A stretch of DNA of 64,000 bases, from positions 186,001-250,000 of the forward strand of contig NZ_JARVWP010000005.1 in NCBI RefSeq assembly GCF_029846235.1, given 5' to 3'. Under the pieces are notes generated by a model. It worked only from the letters and a program-made list of their open reading frames with translations. It did not search any database and had not been told where the DNA came from. The position numbers were made by a program, and so were the translations under genes. Of this stretch, positions 46,469-55,030 are shown piece after piece (the first letter of the stretch is position 1; every line of letters starts with the position of its first letter). Origin of the DNA: Bradyrhizobium sp. CER78 (GTDB lineage Bacteria; Pseudomonadota; Alphaproteobacteria; Rhizobiales; Xanthobacteraceae).

Positions 46469-46667
46469 CCCGCGCGCAGATCCAGCCTCGTCGCCAAGGC
46501 CGTCATAAAGCATTCGCGGGACGGCGGAAATCAATTTCCGCCGCCGGCGCGTCAAGTCCAGCATGTGCGCACCGGGCGGCCATTTTCCGCACCAGGACGC
46601 CTGCCCGGGCGCCCTGCCCTCACCCGAAGAAGCCGCTTCGCCGGGTGATTCGCCTTCCCGCGCGCGC

Positions 46668-47114
46668 TCAGCGGCCGGCGGCTGATTCGGGCGTCTTGGC
46701 GGGTGTCTTGTCGAGCGTCCTGGCCTTGCCGGCGGTTGCCTCGACGTACTTCCAGGCATCGCGGAGTTCCGTCAGGCTGGCGATGATGCGCCGGAAATTC
46801 TCCTTGGCCTGCGGCCGGCCGTAGGAGCGCAGGCACGCAATGATCAGGGCGTTGTAGGTCCGGAACAGCCGATCGGCCATCGCGCCGCCGCGGGTGATGT
46901 CGAGATGGTGGCTCAGTCCGCGCAGGATCGCGGTCGCCCGCGTGAGATGGGCGTGCCCTTCCTCGAAACGCCTCGCCTCCTGCGCATCCAGCGCCTTCTG
47001 CAAAAACGTGATGGCGCCGTCGCACAGCATCACCACCGCCTTCAGCGGCGGCACCGCCACCGCGGCGGATCGGTAGGCATTGTTGGCATGGTAGGCGGTC
47101 GCGTTCTGGGTCAT
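46668..47114 (-). CDS. fliS: flagellar export chaperone FliS
   Basis: The 148-residue cytoplasmic protein shows the FliS pattern: N-terminal AYHANNAYRSAAVAVPPLKAVVMLCDGAITFLQKA (in parts), ARRFEEGHAHLTRATAILRGLSHHLD and LFRTYNALIIACLRSYGR. It binds the C-terminal helix of flagellin and prevents early polymerisation. A basic tail of about 20 residues is added at the end. It overlaps the last base of fliD, so the two are co-transcribed after flagellin. Confidence 0.92.
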   Translation of the reverse strand: MTQNATAYHANNAYRSAAVAVPPLKAVVMLCDGAITFLQKALDAQEARRFEEGHAHLTRATAILRGLSHHLDITRGGAMADRLFRTYNALIIACLRSYGRPQAKENFRRIIASLTELRDAWKYVEATAGKARTLDKTPAKTPESAAGR

Positions 47115-48820
47115 TATTTACTCGATGATGCGTTCAGGAGGGCGCTCAGGTAGCCCAGCGTGTTGTTCGCGCTTTCGATGGCGGCCTGGTAATTAGCGTA
47201 TTGGAGCTGCAGCTGCGCCTTGAACGTCGCCGCATTGCTCTGGATGTCGCTGACCTGGGACTGCAGGTCGGTGTCGCGCGACTGCAAATTGGTGATCAGC
47301 GTCTGCAGCTGGCCGGTGGTCCCGGCACTGGTGTGCGCGAGCTGGTAGATCTGCGAGGCAAGACCCGATGTCGACGACACGGTGATCGATTGCGAGGTCG
47401 AGCCGGTGTAGGTGAACGCCATGCCAGCGTAGATCGTGCCCGAGTTGCCGATAATGGTGTTGCCGACCACCGAAAAGCCGGAACTGTCGCCGCCAACGGA
47501 CGCGCCGCTCAACGCGCCGGTCGAATCCACCGCGACGTCAAGCGTGAAGGATTGCGGCGAGGTGCCGGTGTTGACGACGTTGAGCTGGCTCGACGACGTC
47601 GTGGTCTGCGCCGACAGCAGCTTGGTGACGCCGGTCAGATTCTGCGTCAGCACGGTCGACAGCGTGCCGGTGTCGAGCTGCAGCTCGTTGTTCTCATTGA
47701 ACGACAGGCCGAGATCGGCCATCGTCATGCCGTTGACCGATCCGCTCAGCACCTGCTGGAGCTGGGTCATGATGTCGCGCATCGTGCTGTCGCCGAACAG
47801 CACCGCGCTCGATGCCGCCGTGCCGTCGGAATTCTGCGCAGACTGGGCGATCACTTGGTCGCGAAACGCGTTGTAGTTGGTGACGAAGGTCTGCAGTGCT
47901 GACGTGATTTGGCTGGTGTCGGTTTGGATGCTGATGTTCAGGCTGGTTCCGCTCGGCGTCGGCTGCAGCAGATCGAAGGTGACGCCCGACAGCACGTCGG
48001 AAATATCGTTTGTGTTGCGGGTAAGCGCGATGCCGTCGAGCGTGAATTGCGCGGACTGCGCCTTCTGCAGCACGTCGGTGAAGGCTCCCGTCGTGTCGGT
48101 GACGCCGAGCTTGTTCAGGATGTTGTCGCCCGAGGTCGACGAATAGGTGATGTTGGCGGCGTCCTGGGTCCCCGTCAGCACCATCTCGTAGGATCCGCTC
48201 GACACCTGGACGATCGAAGCCTGGACATTGGTGGTCGAGGTCTGGGCATTGATGGTGTCGACGACATCCTGCATCGACATGCCGCTGGTGATCGAGATCG
48301 CCGTGCTGCTGCCGCCGGCCAGCCCGAGCGAGAACGTGCCGGCGAGGCCCAGCGCCGTCGACGTGCTCGACTGGGCGGAGCCGATCACCTTCTGCGCGGT
48401 CGCGAGCTGGTAGATCTGGAGCGTGTGATCGCCGGTCGCCGAGCCGCTGTTGACGCTCATGTTGAGCGCCGAAGACGCGCTGACGTCGCCGGTGGAGGAA
48501 ATCGTTGCCGAACGCGTGGCGAACGCGTTGGTGGCGATCGAATTGATGATCGAGCTGCTGAGCGACGACAGCCCGGTCGCCAGCGTCGAGAGCTCGGTCT
48601 GCAGGGATTGGTAGGCTGTGATCTTGGCCTGGTTGGCGGTGATCGACGTGGTGATCGTGGTCGCCGCGGCCAGCTTGGCGTTGACCTCGGCGTCGATCAG
48701 AGCAGTCCAGTCGATACTCGCCGAATTGGTGGTGCCGGTGGTGGTCACCGTGCTGGCGGAGCTCGCTGACATCGTGCTTGATGTGCTCGAGGTGCCCGAG
48801 GTGGCGCTGCTAACCGTCAT
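47114..48820 (-). CDS. fliD: flagellar filament cap protein FliD (HAP2)
   Basis: The 568-residue protein is Ser/Thr-rich and has the FliD N-terminal domain with ALIDAEVNAKLAAATTITTSITANQAKITAYQSLQTELSTL (in parts) and the C-terminal domain with LQSRDTDLQSQVSDIQSNAATFKAQLQLQYANYQAAIESANNTLGYLSALLN (in parts). It caps the filament and guides flagellin folding. A GCGGAAGTG site lies before the ATG. It lies 66 bases after flagellin, separated from it by a strong terminator hairpin. Confidence 0.93.
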   Translation of the reverse strand: MTVSSATSGTSSTSSTMSASSASTVTTTGTTNSASIDWTALIDAEVNAKLAAATTITTSITANQAKITAYQSLQTELSTLATGLSSLSSSIINSIATNAFATRSATISSTGDVSASSALNMSVNSGSATGDHTLQIYQLATAQKVIGSAQSSTSTALGLAGTFSLGLAGGSSTAISITSGMSMQDVVDTINAQTSTTNVQASIVQVSSGSYEMVLTGTQDAANITYSSTSGDNILNKLGVTDTTGAFTDVLQKAQSAQFTLDGIALTRNTNDISDVLSGVTFDLLQPTPSGTSLNISIQTDTSQITSALQTFVTNYNAFRDQVIAQSAQNSDGTAASSAVLFGDSTMRDIMTQLQQVLSGSVNGMTMADLGLSFNENNELQLDTGTLSTVLTQNLTGVTKLLSAQTTTSSSQLNVVNTGTSPQSFTLDVAVDSTGALSGASVGGDSSGFSVVGNTIIGNSGTIYAGMAFTYTGSTSQSITVSSTSGLASQIYQLAHTSAGTTGQLQTLITNLQSRDTDLQSQVSDIQSNAATFKAQLQLQYANYQAAIESANNTLGYLSALLNASSSK

Positions 48821-48842
48821 ATCGACACTTCCGCCGCAGTAG

Positions 48843-48873
48843 AAATCGGGCCGGCATCATGCCGGCCCGATTT
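48843..48873 (-). terminator. strong hairpin terminator after the flagellin gene
   Basis: Arms 48843-48856 and 48860-48873 pair perfectly over 14 bases (AAATCGGGCCGGCA and its complement) with a three-base loop. On the minus strand the hairpin starts 14 bases after the flagellin stop and ends in TTTCT. It should stop most flagellin transcripts, with fliD read from its own promoter or by read-through. Confidence 0.85.
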
Positions 48874-48886
48874 GTTGTCCGTCGAA

Positions 48887-49711
48887 TTAGCCGAGCAGCT
48901 TCAGCAGGTACTGCGGCATCTGGTTCGCCGCCGTTTCCGCCGAAACCGCGGCCTGGGTCTTCACTTCGGCCGAGGACAGCGTCGCCTGTTCGGAGGCGAT
49001 ATCGACGTCCTTGATCGCCGAATTGGCGGACTGCAGGTTCTGGGTCTGGGTCGAGATCGAGTCGGCGCTGAAGTTGAAGCGGGACTCCTGCGCACCGATC
49101 TCGGCGCGGGCGGACGACACGGTGTCGATCGCGCTGTCGAGGGCTGACATCGCGCTGGTGGCGCTCGACAGGCTGGAGACGTCGAGCGAGGTCACGCCGA
49201 GCGAGGACGCCGTCAGGCTGGTCAGGGTGATCGTGATGGTGTCGGCCGAGGTCGAGCCGACCAGCACGGAGACGCCCGAAGAGAACACGCTCGAACCATC
49301 AAGCAGGCTCTGGCTGCTGTAGCGGGTGCCGGAAGCGATGGAGTCGATTTCGCCCTTGAGCTGCGTGAATTCCGAGTTGATGTAGGCGCGGCTGGAGTCG
49401 GCGACGGTGCCGGAGGCGGACTCGGAGGCCAGCGACTTCATGCGGGCCAGGATGTCCGAGATGTTGGAGGCGCCACCGTCGGCGGTCTGCAGGATCGAGG
49501 TCGCCTGCGCGGCGTTGGTGGCAGCCTGCTGCAGCGTCGTGATGTCGGAGGAAATGCGGGTCGAGATCGCGAGGCCGGCGGCGTCGTCGGATGCCGAGGT
49601 GATGCGCGAGCCGCTCGACAGCTTCGACAGCGCGCTGGTTTCCTGCTGCGAGTTGATGTTGAGGTAACGCACCGCGGAGTTGGCGGCGGTGTTGGTGGAA
49701 ATTGCCGGCAT
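48887..49711 (-). CDS. fliC: flagellin
   Basis: The 274-residue protein has conserved D0/D1 ends: N-terminal TSALSKLSSGSRITSASDDAAGLAIS and C-terminal LQSANSAIKDVDIASEQATLS with AANQMPQYLLKLLG (in parts). The variable central part is short (about 80 residues) and Ser/Thr-rich, which leaves many sites for O-linked glycans. It is the main filament subunit or one of several. Highly expressed genes like this often have their own promoter, and it ends at a strong terminator. A modification-type operon lies just beyond the sigma factor gene. Confidence 0.96.
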   Translation of the reverse strand: MPAISTNTAANSAVRYLNINSQQETSALSKLSSGSRITSASDDAAGLAISTRISSDITTLQQAATNAAQATSILQTADGGASNISDILARMKSLASESASGTVADSSRAYINSEFTQLKGEIDSIASGTRYSSQSLLDGSSVFSSGVSVLVGSTSADTITITLTSLTASSLGVTSLDVSSLSSATSAMSALDSAIDTVSSARAEIGAQESRFNFSADSISTQTQNLQSANSAIKDVDIASEQATLSSAEVKTQAAVSAETAANQMPQYLLKLLG

Positions 49712-49850
49712 GAGTAGCTCCTGTGCTGATGGGGCATGACATGCCGCATCGTGAAAAGTGAGGTGACGCGGTTCCAGCCCCCGTCCGCCCGATCAAACGG
49801 GTCGGCCGCCGGTGGTCAGGCGCGAAATCTTCAGAAGCCGAAATTTATGG

Positions 49851-50552
49851 TTAGCAGTCGGTAAACGCGCCGCGCAGGTCACGTTCGTGCCGCTTGAGCA
49901 TCTCGCGCAGCTGTTGCCGCCCGCGCTTCAAGAGCGACTCCACTGCGGCCACGGTCGTGTCCATCACCTCGGCGATCTCGCCGTTGCTCATGTTCTCGTG
50001 ATACGAGAGGATCACCGCGACGCGCTGCTGCTCAGGCAGCCGCTGCATCGCGACCTCCAGCAGATTGCCGATCTCGTTGCGCTCGATGACGGTGCTTGCG
50101 TCGAGCTGCGTGTCTGCGACCTCCGGCACGACGTCAACATTCTCGGTGCGCGGCTTGCGGCGCAGATCGATGCAGCGGTTGCTGACGACGCGATAGAGCC
50201 AGGTCGAGAACTTGGCGCGGCCATGCTGCCAGCGACCGCGATGCGTCCACACCTTCAGCATGGTGTCCTGCACCACGTCTTCGGCATCTGCGGCGTTGCC
50301 GACGATGCGCAGCGCGATCGCGTACGCGCGATCGACATGGCGTTCGACGAGCGCACGAAACGCCGCCTCGTCGCCGGCGGCGAGGCGGTCGAGCAGTTCC
50401 TTGTCCTCGTCCTGGATCTCGACGGTGTCGAGTGGGCCCGCGTCGGCAACCGTGGGGACGCTGCTCCAGGGAGCAGCCGCTTCGACCGGCGCAGTCGCGG
50501 CCGCCGTGGCCTCCATCTCGACTGCCGCCATCACATCAAGCGCGTAACTCAT
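49851..50552 (-). CDS. ECF-like RNA polymerase sigma factor
   Basis: From ATG 50552, behind a GGAGAG site, the protein has 233 residues. After an Ala-rich N-terminal stretch of about 50 residues come sigma region 2 (FRALVERHVDRAYAIALRIV, EDVVQDTMLKVWTHRGRW, FSTWLYRVVSNRCIDL) and region 4 (LPEQQRVAVILSYHENMSNGEIAEVMDTTVAAVESLLKRG in parts). It has no region 1 or 3. It lies 140 bases upstream of flagellin on the same strand. Its regulon cannot be read from sequence; control of flagellar or glycan genes is possible. Confidence 0.88.
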   Translation of the reverse strand: MSYALDVMAAVEMEATAAATAPVEAAAPWSSVPTVADAGPLDTVEIQDEDKELLDRLAAGDEAAFRALVERHVDRAYAIALRIVGNAADAEDVVQDTMLKVWTHRGRWQHGRAKFSTWLYRVVSNRCIDLRRKPRTENVDVVPEVADTQLDASTVIERNEIGNLLEVAMQRLPEQQRVAVILSYHENMSNGEIAEVMDTTVAAVESLLKRGRQQLREMLKRHERDLRGAFTDC

Positions 50553-51060
50553 CCGCCGCTCTCCAACCAACGCCGCAGGCACACATCCCATGCGGCTTCT
50601 GAGCGTTGAACGGAGGGCCCGAGCAAACCAGGCGAACTTTTTTCTTTATTTTTCAAATGCTTAGCTGGATTTTTTTGCCGACTGCCCGGCAAAAGCTGCC
50701 GCTCCGCGGAGGCGCAGCCAGCAATTCTACGGAGAATGGAGCAGTCGTTCAGCATCGCCTCGCATGCCCGCGGAAAAGTTCGTCGCGCCGGAAATCGCTG
50801 TTGTCACATCAACTAACGCCACGCGAACACATGCATGCGCGGAGCATGCGAGTGATCCATCGCCGTTGGTCGCCATCTTGCATTCGACGATTGCGACTAG
50901 GCAATTTTTTCCGAATCACCATTTCGACGTTATCGGATTTTTTGACTCTGTCAGTCGCGAAGCGCGCGTTTTCGAATCCCGCATCAACTTTTTTGAATCA
51001 TCGCGCCTGATTTGTCTCACGCAGGCGTTCAACGCATGAGGACTGGCGGGAATTTCGCGC
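50553..51060. promoter_or_regulatory. AT-richer gap with inverted repeats upstream of the sigma and HAD genes
   Basis: These 508 bases separate two divergent genes and are AT-richer than the surroundings, with several T runs. An eight-base inverted repeat (TTTTGCCG / CGGCAAAA, 50673-50694) and next to it a 24-base near-palindrome (50695-50718, two mismatched positions per arm) stand out. I see no coding sequence that I can support here. Both promoters should lie in this gap. Confidence 0.5.
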
Positions 51061-51087
51061 ATGACGATCATGACGATCATGACGGTC
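51061..51087 (+). repeat. 9-base tandem repeat with three in-frame ATG codons
   Basis: ATGACGATC is present twice and ATGACGGTC once, head to tail. Each unit begins with an ATG in the frame of the HAD gene, so three possible starts lie 9 bases apart. A GGCGGG stretch about 10 bases upstream suits the first one. Confidence 0.9.
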
Positions 51088-53574
51088 GACGCAACGCGTC
51101 GAGCGCAGAATGTTTCTGCATGTTCATTCGATGTTTTCGATACATTTCTGTTGCGCGCCTGCACGACGCCGGATGGCGTATTCGAAAGGGTTTTTCAACT
51201 TTCGCGCATTGCTGAAAAATTTCCGAACATGTCCGGCAGTTTCGTTCAGCATCGAATCCAGGCGGAGGCGCGTGCGCGCAAGCTGGCGCTGGAGCGCAGC
51301 GGCTCCACCGAAGTGCGCATCGCCGACATCTATAAGTACTTTCCGTTCAGGCTGTTCGGCCTGAGCCGCGATGCGTTGCAGGATCTCGCGCAGATCGAAT
51401 TCGAAGCCGAGCTCGAGCTGTGCCGCGTCAATCCGGAAATGCTCGAGCAATACATGGACATGAAGCGCGGCGGTTTCCGCACCGGTTTCATCTCCGACAC
51501 CTACTGGAGCACCGACCAGCTCGCGCAGCTGCTGCGGTCCTGCAGCCCTGGACTGAGCTGGGATTTCCTCTACGCATCCTGCGATCACGGCAGCAGCAAG
51601 AGCGAAGCGCTGTTCGAGGCCTATCTCGCCGAGCAGGGCGTCGATGCGGCGAGATCGTTCCACATCGGCGACAATCACAACGCCGACATCAAGGGCGCGC
51701 GCCGCCACGGCATCCGTCCGCGCTACTATCCGCAGGCCGGCGCGGCGCTGGCATCGAAGCTCCAGCGCGAAACATCGATGTTCGAATTGCTGTGTCCCGA
51801 TCAGCCGTCGCGGCTCGATTGCGGCGCGCGCACGCTGCGGCGCGTGGTGACGGCACGGAGCGCAGAGCATTCTCCGGCCTTCAATCTCGGCGTGACCGTG
51901 CTCGGTCCTGTCATGGCATCGTTCGACGCCTTCATCGAAGCGCGGCGGGCGGCGCTGGCGCGCGAGGGCGCGCGCGTCGCGGTCGGATTCCTCGGCCGTG
52001 ACGGTCTGCTGCCGTATCGTGTCTGGCAGGCGAGCCATGGCGAGACCGGCGCCTATGTCGAGATCAATCGTCGTGTCAGCCTGGTCGGCTCCGCCGATAC
52101 GCTCGAGCCTCTCAGTGAGCTCTTGAGCCGCGTCGTCAAGATCGACGCGCCGACCTTCATCGACATCGTCAAGGTGCAGCCACCTGCCGTGATGAATTTC
52201 TTCGCGCAATATCCCGACGGCATTGCGAGCGGCCGCGAGCTCGCCGACGCCCTGCCCGATCTGATGGACCCGTGCGAAATCACCGATATCGCCGCCGGTG
52301 TCCGCGAGCGCCTGCTCGCCTATCTTCGCGCCAAGATCGCGGATTTCGACGGCTGCACCGACCTGATCCTGGTCGATCTCGGCTACTCTGCAAGCGTGCA
52401 GAAGTCGCTGCGGCGCATCTTCGATCGCGAGGGCATTCGCATCCGCCTGCATGGCGCCTATCTGCTGACACTCGACGATGCCTTCGACGACATCGCCGAT
52501 GACGACACCGCGGAAGGCCTGATCTCGGATCGGATCGTCACTCCGCACGTCAAGCGCATGCTGATCCGCAACGTCGCGTTGCTGGAGCAGCTTTGCTGCT
52601 CCGATCAGGGATCGGCGCGCGACTATCGCGGCGGCGAGGTATTGCGCGAAGGCGACCAGCGCCCGGTCGCTCAGCTCGCGCTGGCAAATGAGGTGCAGTC
52701 CGGGACGCTCGCCTATGCATCGCGCGCCCGCGAGCTGGCACCACGCTACGCATTGCAACCTGACGCGGACCTCTCAGTTGCGGCGCGCTGGGCCGCCGCC
52801 GTGCTCGGCCGCCTGCTGCTGCTGCCCGATGATGATGAGCTCGTGCTGCTCGGCGGCATCAAGCACGACGTCAACCTCGGCACGCAGGCGCTGGCACCGC
52901 TGCTCGACGCCGGCTTCATCAATGACTGCATCATCGCCCGCGGCCTCTCGACGGCATGCACGGCCCCGGCCCCGCCGATGTGGCTGGCCGGGAGCTTTGC
53001 TGCGCTGTCGCCGTCGCACGCCTATCTCTACACGTTGTTCGGCCCCAATCGCCTGCCCGCGAACGTGTTCGGCGAGGCGCAATGCGGGACCTTGCAGGTC
53101 GGCCTGTTCGGGCGCGACGGCCAGGCATCGCTGGAATCCGTCAGCGTCTATCATACCGGGCTCGGCGACCTCCGCCTGCGGATTCCGCTGTCGCGCCGCA
53201 TGACGGTCGCGACCATCGCGCTGCCGTTGGCAAAACTCACCCGTCACGGAATGCTCCACGGCATCACGGTGCAGTACGGCGAGAGCGCCGCGAAGGCTGC
53301 TGAGAATTCCAACCTGAAGACGATCGCGGAGGGACGGCTCATGGACACCGGCCTCGAGAGGTTCGGTCGTCAGTTCCGCGCGGCCAGTGAGGACGGCATG
53401 CTGCTGATCCCGGTCGACGGCTTCGAAGACGATGTTGCGATCTACACAATCGCGCTGACCGCGCTTGACCATGACCGCATCCTTGCGATCGAGAACCGTG
53501 ACGGCAACGGAGCCCCCTCGGCCACGCTGTCCTGGCGCGCGGGCAACGGCGCGCAGACAACCAATGGCAGCTGA
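51061..53574 (+). CDS. HAD-superfamily protein, possible surface-glycan or flagellin modification enzyme
   Basis: The 837-residue protein starts with a HAD domain: motif I FDVFDTFLLR (D24, with Phe in place of the usual second Asp), motif II FISDTYWS, motif III Lys in GSSKSEALFEAYL and motif IV HIGDNHNADIKGARRHG. A second conserved region follows (VAVGFLGRDGLLPYRVWQAS, LILVDLGYSASVQKSLRRIF), as in large HAD proteins of polysaccharide gene clusters. The C-terminal 230 residues are not recognised. The start lies in a 9-base repeat with three ATG codons. Two more putative glycan genes follow. Confidence 0.8.
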   Translation: MTIMTIMTVDATRRAQNVSACSFDVFDTFLLRACTTPDGVFERVFQLSRIAEKFPNMSGSFVQHRIQAEARARKLALERSGSTEVRIADIYKYFPFRLFGLSRDALQDLAQIEFEAELELCRVNPEMLEQYMDMKRGGFRTGFISDTYWSTDQLAQLLRSCSPGLSWDFLYASCDHGSSKSEALFEAYLAEQGVDAARSFHIGDNHNADIKGARRHGIRPRYYPQAGAALASKLQRETSMFELLCPDQPSRLDCGARTLRRVVTARSAEHSPAFNLGVTVLGPVMASFDAFIEARRAALAREGARVAVGFLGRDGLLPYRVWQASHGETGAYVEINRRVSLVGSADTLEPLSELLSRVVKIDAPTFIDIVKVQPPAVMNFFAQYPDGIASGRELADALPDLMDPCEITDIAAGVRERLLAYLRAKIADFDGCTDLILVDLGYSASVQKSLRRIFDREGIRIRLHGAYLLTLDDAFDDIADDDTAEGLISDRIVTPHVKRMLIRNVALLEQLCCSDQGSARDYRGGEVLREGDQRPVAQLALANEVQSGTLAYASRARELAPRYALQPDADLSVAARWAAAVLGRLLLLPDDDELVLLGGIKHDVNLGTQALAPLLDAGFINDCIIARGLSTACTAPAPPMWLAGSFAALSPSHAYLYTLFGPNRLPANVFGEAQCGTLQVGLFGRDGQASLESVSVYHTGLGDLRLRIPLSRRMTVATIALPLAKLTRHGMLHGITVQYGESAAKAAENSNLKTIAEGRLMDTGLERFGRQFRAASEDGMLLIPVDGFEDDVAIYTIALTALDHDRILAIENRDGNGAPSATLSWRAGNGAQTTNGS

Positions 53575-53632
53575 TTTGTCCGCCTGATCTGGCCGCCCCG
53601 CCCGTAGAAGGTTAACGAGGGGTAGCGCGGGC

Positions 53633-55030
53633 ATGATTTCGGCTGACACGGTGCAAGCGGACGGCTTGCAGACGAAGTTCGATCAATTACTGGCGGCGGA
53701 CGGCATCCGGATGAGCGCTGCACAGCGCCGGCGGCTCGCCTGGCTGTCCGAGCGTCTCGGAGACGCGACCGTCCATCGGGCAGGCTCGGTGCCGGGGCGA
53801 GACCATGGCGTCATCATCGTCGCTGAGCCGCCGAGCGGCCCGGCCGCCGAATGGCTCTACCGGTCGCTCCGCACCGATTGCGCGGTCGTTGTCCCGTTCG
53901 GCGAAAATCCGGCGTTCGATTTCCTGAAGTCCAAGCTCACCGACTTCGGGACGATCGGGCCGAGCTTCGACGGCCCGCACGAGATGTGGTGGGGCGGCCT
54001 GAACTGGCGCCCGATCGCGCCGGCGGAAGGCGCCCGATCCGAAGCAGCGCTGCGCGTGGTCTCCTGCTATCCGCGCGCCCGCGGCGACGATCATGCCCGC
54101 GCGCTCCGGGAGAAGCTGGCCGAATTCGAGATCGCCTGCGACATCGTGCCGATCGACACCGCCGATGGCGCGCACATGCGCCCATCCGAGAAGTCCGGCT
54201 TCATGCTGCGGATGTGGCAAGAGCACCGCGAGCCGCTGCTCTTCATCGAGGCCGATGCAACGCTCAGCGAGCCGCCGGTGCTGCCGTCATTCCTCGATTG
54301 CGACATCGCGCTCCACAAGTGGAACCGGTGGGAGATGTCGGCGCGCACCCTCTATCTCGGCCGCACCCCGGCCGCCGAAGCGCTGCTGCGCAACTGGCAT
54401 CACATCGCGACCGCCTATCCCGCGGTCTGGGAGGGCTACCTGCTCGACCAGGCCTGGAGCCTGACGTCGTCGCAGATGGCGCTCGACACCGTCTGGCTGC
54501 CGCGCTCGTACCATGCTCCGACTGAGGACGCGGGCACGCCTCGCCACACCACGATCGTTCACAACCTGCCCACCGACAACAGCGATCTCGGACCAGACAC
54601 CGAATTCGGCGTCGCAATGCGCCCCGCCCGGCGCGCCAGCCGCCGCGGCGGCCGCGACGCCATGATCGTGATCAAGTCGCGGGCGGCCTCGAATGACGCA
54701 ATCACCGTGATCATGCGCGACATCGCAACCAGCGACGCGCGCGAGATGGCTGCCAGCATCGAGGCGGTCACCGGCGCGTTCGCCGCCGATTGCGGCGGGT
54801 TCGGCCGGCTCGAGCTGGCGCTCTGCCCGTGGCAGGACGATATCCGCGCGGCGAAATCGGCAGCCACCAACGCGAACAACCGGATCATCGAGATCGCGCC
54901 GTGGCAGACCTTGCCGGCCGACTTATTCCGCACCGTCGGCCAATCCCGCGATGCCGGCAGCGTCGTCGTCATGGCCGGGCAGCGCGGCTTAAATCAGAAT
55001 AAGAGCGAGAGAAGGACATCGACATCATGA
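53633..55030 (+). CDS. unknown protein, possible glycosyltransferase-like domain
   Basis: The 465-residue protein has no signal peptide. A segment from about residue 140 to 290 (VVSCYPRARGDDHARALREKL, LLFIEADATLSEPPVLPSFLDCDIALHKWNRW in parts, RTLYLGRTPAAEALLRNW) resembles the nucleotide-sugar-binding fold of small glycosyltransferases, with an acidic EADA where a DXD motif is expected. The rest is not recognised. Its stop overlaps the formyltransferase start as ATGA, so the two are coupled. A role in sugar transfer in the same pathway is inference. Confidence 0.65.
   Translation: MISADTVQADGLQTKFDQLLAADGIRMSAAQRRRLAWLSERLGDATVHRAGSVPGRDHGVIIVAEPPSGPAAEWLYRSLRTDCAVVVPFGENPAFDFLKSKLTDFGTIGPSFDGPHEMWWGGLNWRPIAPAEGARSEAALRVVSCYPRARGDDHARALREKLAEFEIACDIVPIDTADGAHMRPSEKSGFMLRMWQEHREPLLFIEADATLSEPPVLPSFLDCDIALHKWNRWEMSARTLYLGRTPAAEALLRNWHHIATAYPAVWEGYLLDQAWSLTSSQMALDTVWLPRSYHAPTEDAGTPRHTTIVHNLPTDNSDLGPDTEFGVAMRPARRASRRGGRDAMIVIKSRAASNDAITVIMRDIATSDAREMAASIEAVTGAFAADCGGFGRLELALCPWQDDIRAAKSAATNANNRIIEIAPWQTLPADLFRTVGQSRDAGSVVVMAGQRGLNQNKSERRTSTS

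Noticed and set aside
46469..46759. Longer N-terminus for the possible anti-sigma protein
   Set aside because: It would overlap fliS, is Pro/Arg-rich without structure, and breaks the usual layout of a short helical domain plus one membrane segment.
40365..50552. Ser/Thr-rich repetitive sequence as a possible adhesin cluster
   Set aside because: All the Ser/Thr-rich products have clear flagellar end motifs (FlgL, FlgK, FlgE, FlgD, FliD, flagellin).
50606..51039. Small plus-strand frames in the gap before the HAD gene
   Set aside because: They have unusual composition, no ribosome-binding site and no recognisable pattern.
51061..51087. Phase-variable frameshift repeat
   Set aside because: The unit is nine bases, a multiple of three, so changes in copy number do not shift the reading frame.
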